15,060 nt of DNA, from positions 1 to 15,060 of the forward strand of contig CALKYE010000272.1 of assembly GCA_938003765.1 (NCBI GenBank), written 5' to 3'. Within the stretch, counting starts at the first letter, position 1; each line of letters starts with the position of its first letter. The DNA is from an uncultured Planctomycetia bacterium (GTDB lineage: Bacteria; Planctomycetota; UBA1135; GCA-002686595). The notes below the pieces were generated by a model, which did no database searches, was not told the DNA's origin, and saw only the letters and a list, made by a program, of their open reading frames with translations. Positions 13,000-15,060 of this stretch are shown here, one piece after another. The position numbers and the translations under genes were made by a program.

Positions 13000-13764
13000 T
13001 CAGAACGTGTAGCTGATGCCGCCGCGCAGACCGAAGCCCGACGCGTCGAGGTGACCCTTGATGTCGCGGTGAACGCCGAGCGACGAAGCGCGGTCGAACT
13101 CGGCCCAGCGGTAGTACGCCTCGCCGAACAGCGCCAGATGCGGCGTGAGGTACAGCGCCGCGCCGCCGCCCAGGTTTGCGCCGAGTCCTTGGACCGCCGC
13201 GTCGCCGGTGGAAGCGCCCAGCGCCCCGCCGTTCTCGACGATCAGGCGCGGCACGCTCACACCCAGCAGCACGAAGGGCTGCAGCGCGCCGTCGACGTTC
13301 CAGTAGTGCTTGAAGTCGAGGCTGTAGTTCTTGAACTCGTCCTCGAAGGACCCGCCCAGGAACTCGTCGTCGTGCTCGGAGACCGCGTAGCTGAACTGCA
13401 CGGAGTTGCGCTTGCCGCGGTAGCCCACCGTGACGCCCCAGCCGATGCCCGGATCGAGCTCGGGCAGCACGATCGTCAGACCCGACTGCGGATCCATGAG
13501 GCCGGACTGCCCGTCGAAGTCGCTGTCGGAGAGGGTCGTCGCAACCCCCATCGCGCCGACGAAGAAGCCGCGCGCGGCGAAGTACTTGGGCGCCTCCTCG
13601 CCTTGCCGTGAAACGGCGGCGTCGATGATGCGGGCGTCGCCGCTCGTGCCGAGCGCCGGACGGACGGCCGTCTGGGGCGCGACGCAGCTCGCGCCGCCGA
13701 GAAGGGCCGCGAGCGCAGTGAGGGAGGTCGACAGGTGACGAACAGACGACGCGCGTTGACGCAT
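13000..13764 (-). CDS. Predicted outer-membrane beta-barrel protein (OmpA/OmpW-like porin fold)
   Basis: A 254-residue exported protein. A signal peptide is visible: a basic start (MRQRASSVRH), a hydrophobic core (LTALAALLGGAS) and Cys27, which could be a weak lipobox or simply near the signal-peptidase site. From about residue 64 alternating strands rich in Gly, Tyr, Phe and Asp follow, consistent with an eight-stranded barrel, ending GGISYTF with the C-terminal Phe typical of outer-membrane insertion signals. Specific function is unknown; such barrels are structural or transport small molecules. The ATG at 13764 is chosen because it starts the signal peptide and has AGGA seven bases upstream; a longer in-frame start would add 22 residues and bury the signal. 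It is a separate unit between the cyclodeaminase and oxidase genes. Confidence 0.8.
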   Translation of the reverse strand: MRQRASSVRHLSTSLTALAALLGGASCVAPQTAVRPALGTSGDARIIDAAVSRQGEEAPKYFAARGFFVGAMGVATTLSDSDFDGQSGLMDPQSGLTIVLPELDPGIGWGVTVGYRGKRNSVQFSYAVSEHDDEFLGGSFEDEFKNYSLDFKHYWNVDGALQPFVLLGVSVPRLIVENGGALGASTGDAAVQGLGANLGGGAALYLTPHLALFGEAYYRWAEFDRASSLGVHRDIKGHLDASGFGLRGGISYTF

Positions 13765-13765
13765 G

Positions 13766-13791
13766 GAGGGTCCTGTTGGGGTGGGTCCCTC
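13766..13791 (-). promoter_or_regulatory. Hairpin around the ribosome-binding site of the outer-membrane gene
   Basis: GAGGGTCC (13766-13773) and GGTCCCTC (13784-13791) pair with one central mismatch around a 10-base loop. The AGGA ribosome site of the gene lies within it, so the structure could lower translation. Low confidence in such GC-rich sequence. Confidence 0.25.
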
Positions 13792-13873
13792 GGGCATCGG
13801 CCGGAGCGAGATCGCTCTTGAGCGACTCACTTCACGCTGGCGCAGGCGTTCCCGGCCTTGGCTCGCGCCACGG

Positions 13874-15060
13874 TTATCCCGCTCGGACCGGGCCCGCCAG
13901 TTCGGCCTCGAGGCGCTCGAGGAAGTACCCCACGTCGGTGACCAGCCCGACGGCGTGCAGCGTCCCGCGGTTGGAGAGCTTGACCGGCAGCGCTTCGGTC
14001 ATGTCGACGCACACGGTGCGCACGGCGGCGGGCAGCAGATTCCCCACGGCGATCGAATGGAGCGCGGAGGCGAGCATCAAGCACATCCCCGCGCCCTCCA
14101 ACGCCTGTGCGTAAGCCATCTGAGCCGCCAGCGTGTCCGTCACCACGTCCTTGAGCGGGCCGTCGTCGCGAATGGAGCCCGCGAGCACGAACGGCGTTCC
14201 GCGGCGCACCAGCTCGTACATCACGCCCGAGCTGACGAGGCCGCTCTCGACGGCGCCGCGCACGCCGCCCGCGCGATTCACCGCGTTGATCGCGAACAGA
14301 TGGTTGCGACTGCCGCCCTCCACCGCGCGGCCGCTCATCTGGCACACGCCCAGACTGGTGCGGAGGATCGCCTTCTCGAGGTCGTGAACGGCGAAGGCGT
14401 TGCCGGAGAGCACGACGTCCACCCAACCGGCCGCCACGAGCCGCGCTAGCGCGCGATCGCCGCCGGAGTGCACGACCGCGGGCCCGGGCACGACCACGAT
14501 GCGCTGCCCCGCCTCGCGCGTGCGGCGCAACTCGCGCGCGACGCCCGCGATCGCCACCGACTTGTTCACCTCGGCGGAGACCTCGTTCGACATGAACCCG
14601 AAGACCGAGTACGAGCGGCTGCGCTCGGGAGGCTTCATGCGAATGCCGGCGCCGCGCAGCACGACGGCTTCGCCCTGGCGCACGAGTCGCTGTTTCACGC
14701 ACACCGGCGAACCACCGCGCACGACGACGGCGCAGTCCATCTTCTGCGCGCCCACCTCGCTCCACGCGCCGTTCAAGCGCACGAAGGTCGTGAAGTTGGT
14801 GCTGGAGTAGAACTCGTCCGGGAGGATCCCGTCCGCTTCCGCCGGGGCCGTGCGCGCGTCGCTCACCTGCGCCGAAGCGCCCAGGTAGCGCAGCCCCTCG
14901 AGAATGGCGTCGAGCTTCTCCGGATTCGCCGCGCGGACGGCGAGCCGCGCGAACGAGGTGTCTTCGTTGGTCGCGCCGATGCGCGCCTCGAGCACTTCGA
15001 ACTCCCCGCCGCCCTCGACGATGCGCGCGAAGGCCTTGCGCAGGATGTCGGAGTCGATCA
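13874..15060 (-). CDS. LOR/SDH-domain ornithine cyclodeaminase (TIGR00300 type), N-terminus beyond window
   Basis: The reading frame stays open to the right edge, with IDSDILRKAFARIVEGGG continuing into FEVLEARIGA, the family's N-terminal LOR/SDH domain. The middle has DGILPDEFYSSTNF and MKPPERSR. The C-terminal Rossmann-type half has VVPGPAVVHSGG, LSGNAFAVHDLE, GGSRNHLFAINAVN, AGSIRDDGPL and LHSIAVGNLLPA, all strongly conserved in this group. Archaeal and cyanobacterial members (the C-terminal domain of AgrE/ArgZ) convert ornithine to proline and ammonia with NAD; older annotation calls them LOR/SDH bifunctional enzymes. At least 395 residues lie in the window, close to the standalone family length, so only a few N-terminal residues are probably missing. 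Whether an arginine-dihydrolase domain is fused upstream cannot be seen. The gene ends 109 bases before the outer-membrane gene. Confidence 0.88.
   Translation of the reverse strand, partial: IDSDILRKAFARIVEGGGEFEVLEARIGATNEDTSFARLAVRAANPEKLDAILEGLRYLGASAQVSDARTAPAEADGILPDEFYSSTNFTTFVRLNGAWSEVGAQKMDCAVVVRGGSPVCVKQRLVRQGEAVVLRGAGIRMKPPERSRSYSVFGFMSNEVSAEVNKSVAIAGVARELRRTREAGQRIVVVPGPAVVHSGGDRALARLVAAGWVDVVLSGNAFAVHDLEKAILRTSLGVCQMSGRAVEGGSRNHLFAINAVNRAGGVRGAVESGLVSSGVMYELVRRGTPFVLAGSIRDDGPLKDVVTDTLAAQMAYAQALEGAGMCLMLASALHSIAVGNLLPAAVRTVCVDMTEALPVKLSNRGTLHAVGLVTDVGYFLERLEAELAGPVRAG

Overview
The window is high-GC bacterial DNA with densely packed genes and many GTG starts. The organism is probably Gram-negative: there is a predicted outer-membrane barrel ending in Tyr-Thr-Phe. 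It probably lives at low or fluctuating oxygen, because the window holds a cbb3-type oxidase cluster and a PerR/rubrerythrin peroxide-defence cluster. The gene mix (orphan cheX, LOR/SDH-type ornithine cyclodeaminase, rubrerythrin next to a GlpC-like Fe-S protein, a cbb3 cluster without a normal ccoP) would fit Planctomycetota, Myxococcota or a related group. I cannot fix the phylum from this sequence alone.

Layout. 1-140 (-): the N-terminus of an unrecognised protein that runs off the left edge. 254-1167 (-): a gamma-carbonic-anhydrase-fold protein, overlapping by 4 bases the end of an HxlR-type regulator. 1292-1849 (+): a WrbA-like flavoprotein, divergent from the regulator, with a repeated GGT(T)ACCTG element between them. 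1969-4550 (+): a PerR-type Fur regulator preceded by a perfect 19-bp palindrome, then a rubrerythrin without a rubredoxin domain and with a perfect Shine-Dalgarno, a strong hairpin, and a GlpC/HdrD-like protein with two 4Fe-4S clusters and two CCG modules. 4557-5090 (-): a lone CheX phosphatase, tail-to-tail with the Fe-S gene. 5186-12817 (-): the cytochrome oxidase and copper-maturation cluster. 13000-13764 (-): an outer-membrane barrel protein. 13874-15060 (-): a LOR/SDH (TIGR00300-type) ornithine cyclodeaminase whose N-terminus lies beyond the right edge.

The oxidase cluster is transcribed leftward in the order membrane-anchored dihaem cytochrome c, ccoN, ccoO, a two-helix CcoS-like protein, a one-helix 64-residue protein, ccoI (Cu+ P-type ATPase), ccoG/napH-like polyferredoxin and a TauE/SafE-like permease. 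Spacing is mostly -4 to +64 bases, so it is probably one operon giving both structural subunits and copper insertion. A standard CcoP and a CcoH are not seen. The leading dihaem cytochrome probably supplies the CcoP electron-entry function, and one small membrane protein may stand in for the CcoP anchor or CcoQ. A nested hairpin lies directly against the first start codon.

The most interesting units are the PerR-rubrerythrin-Fe-S trio, a plausible peroxide-reduction system with its own electron carrier, and the rearranged cbb3 cluster. No tRNA, rRNA, CRISPR or insertion sequence was seen. No gene-free stretch exceeds 300 bases; the longest are about 180 bases (3015-3197 and 12818-12999).
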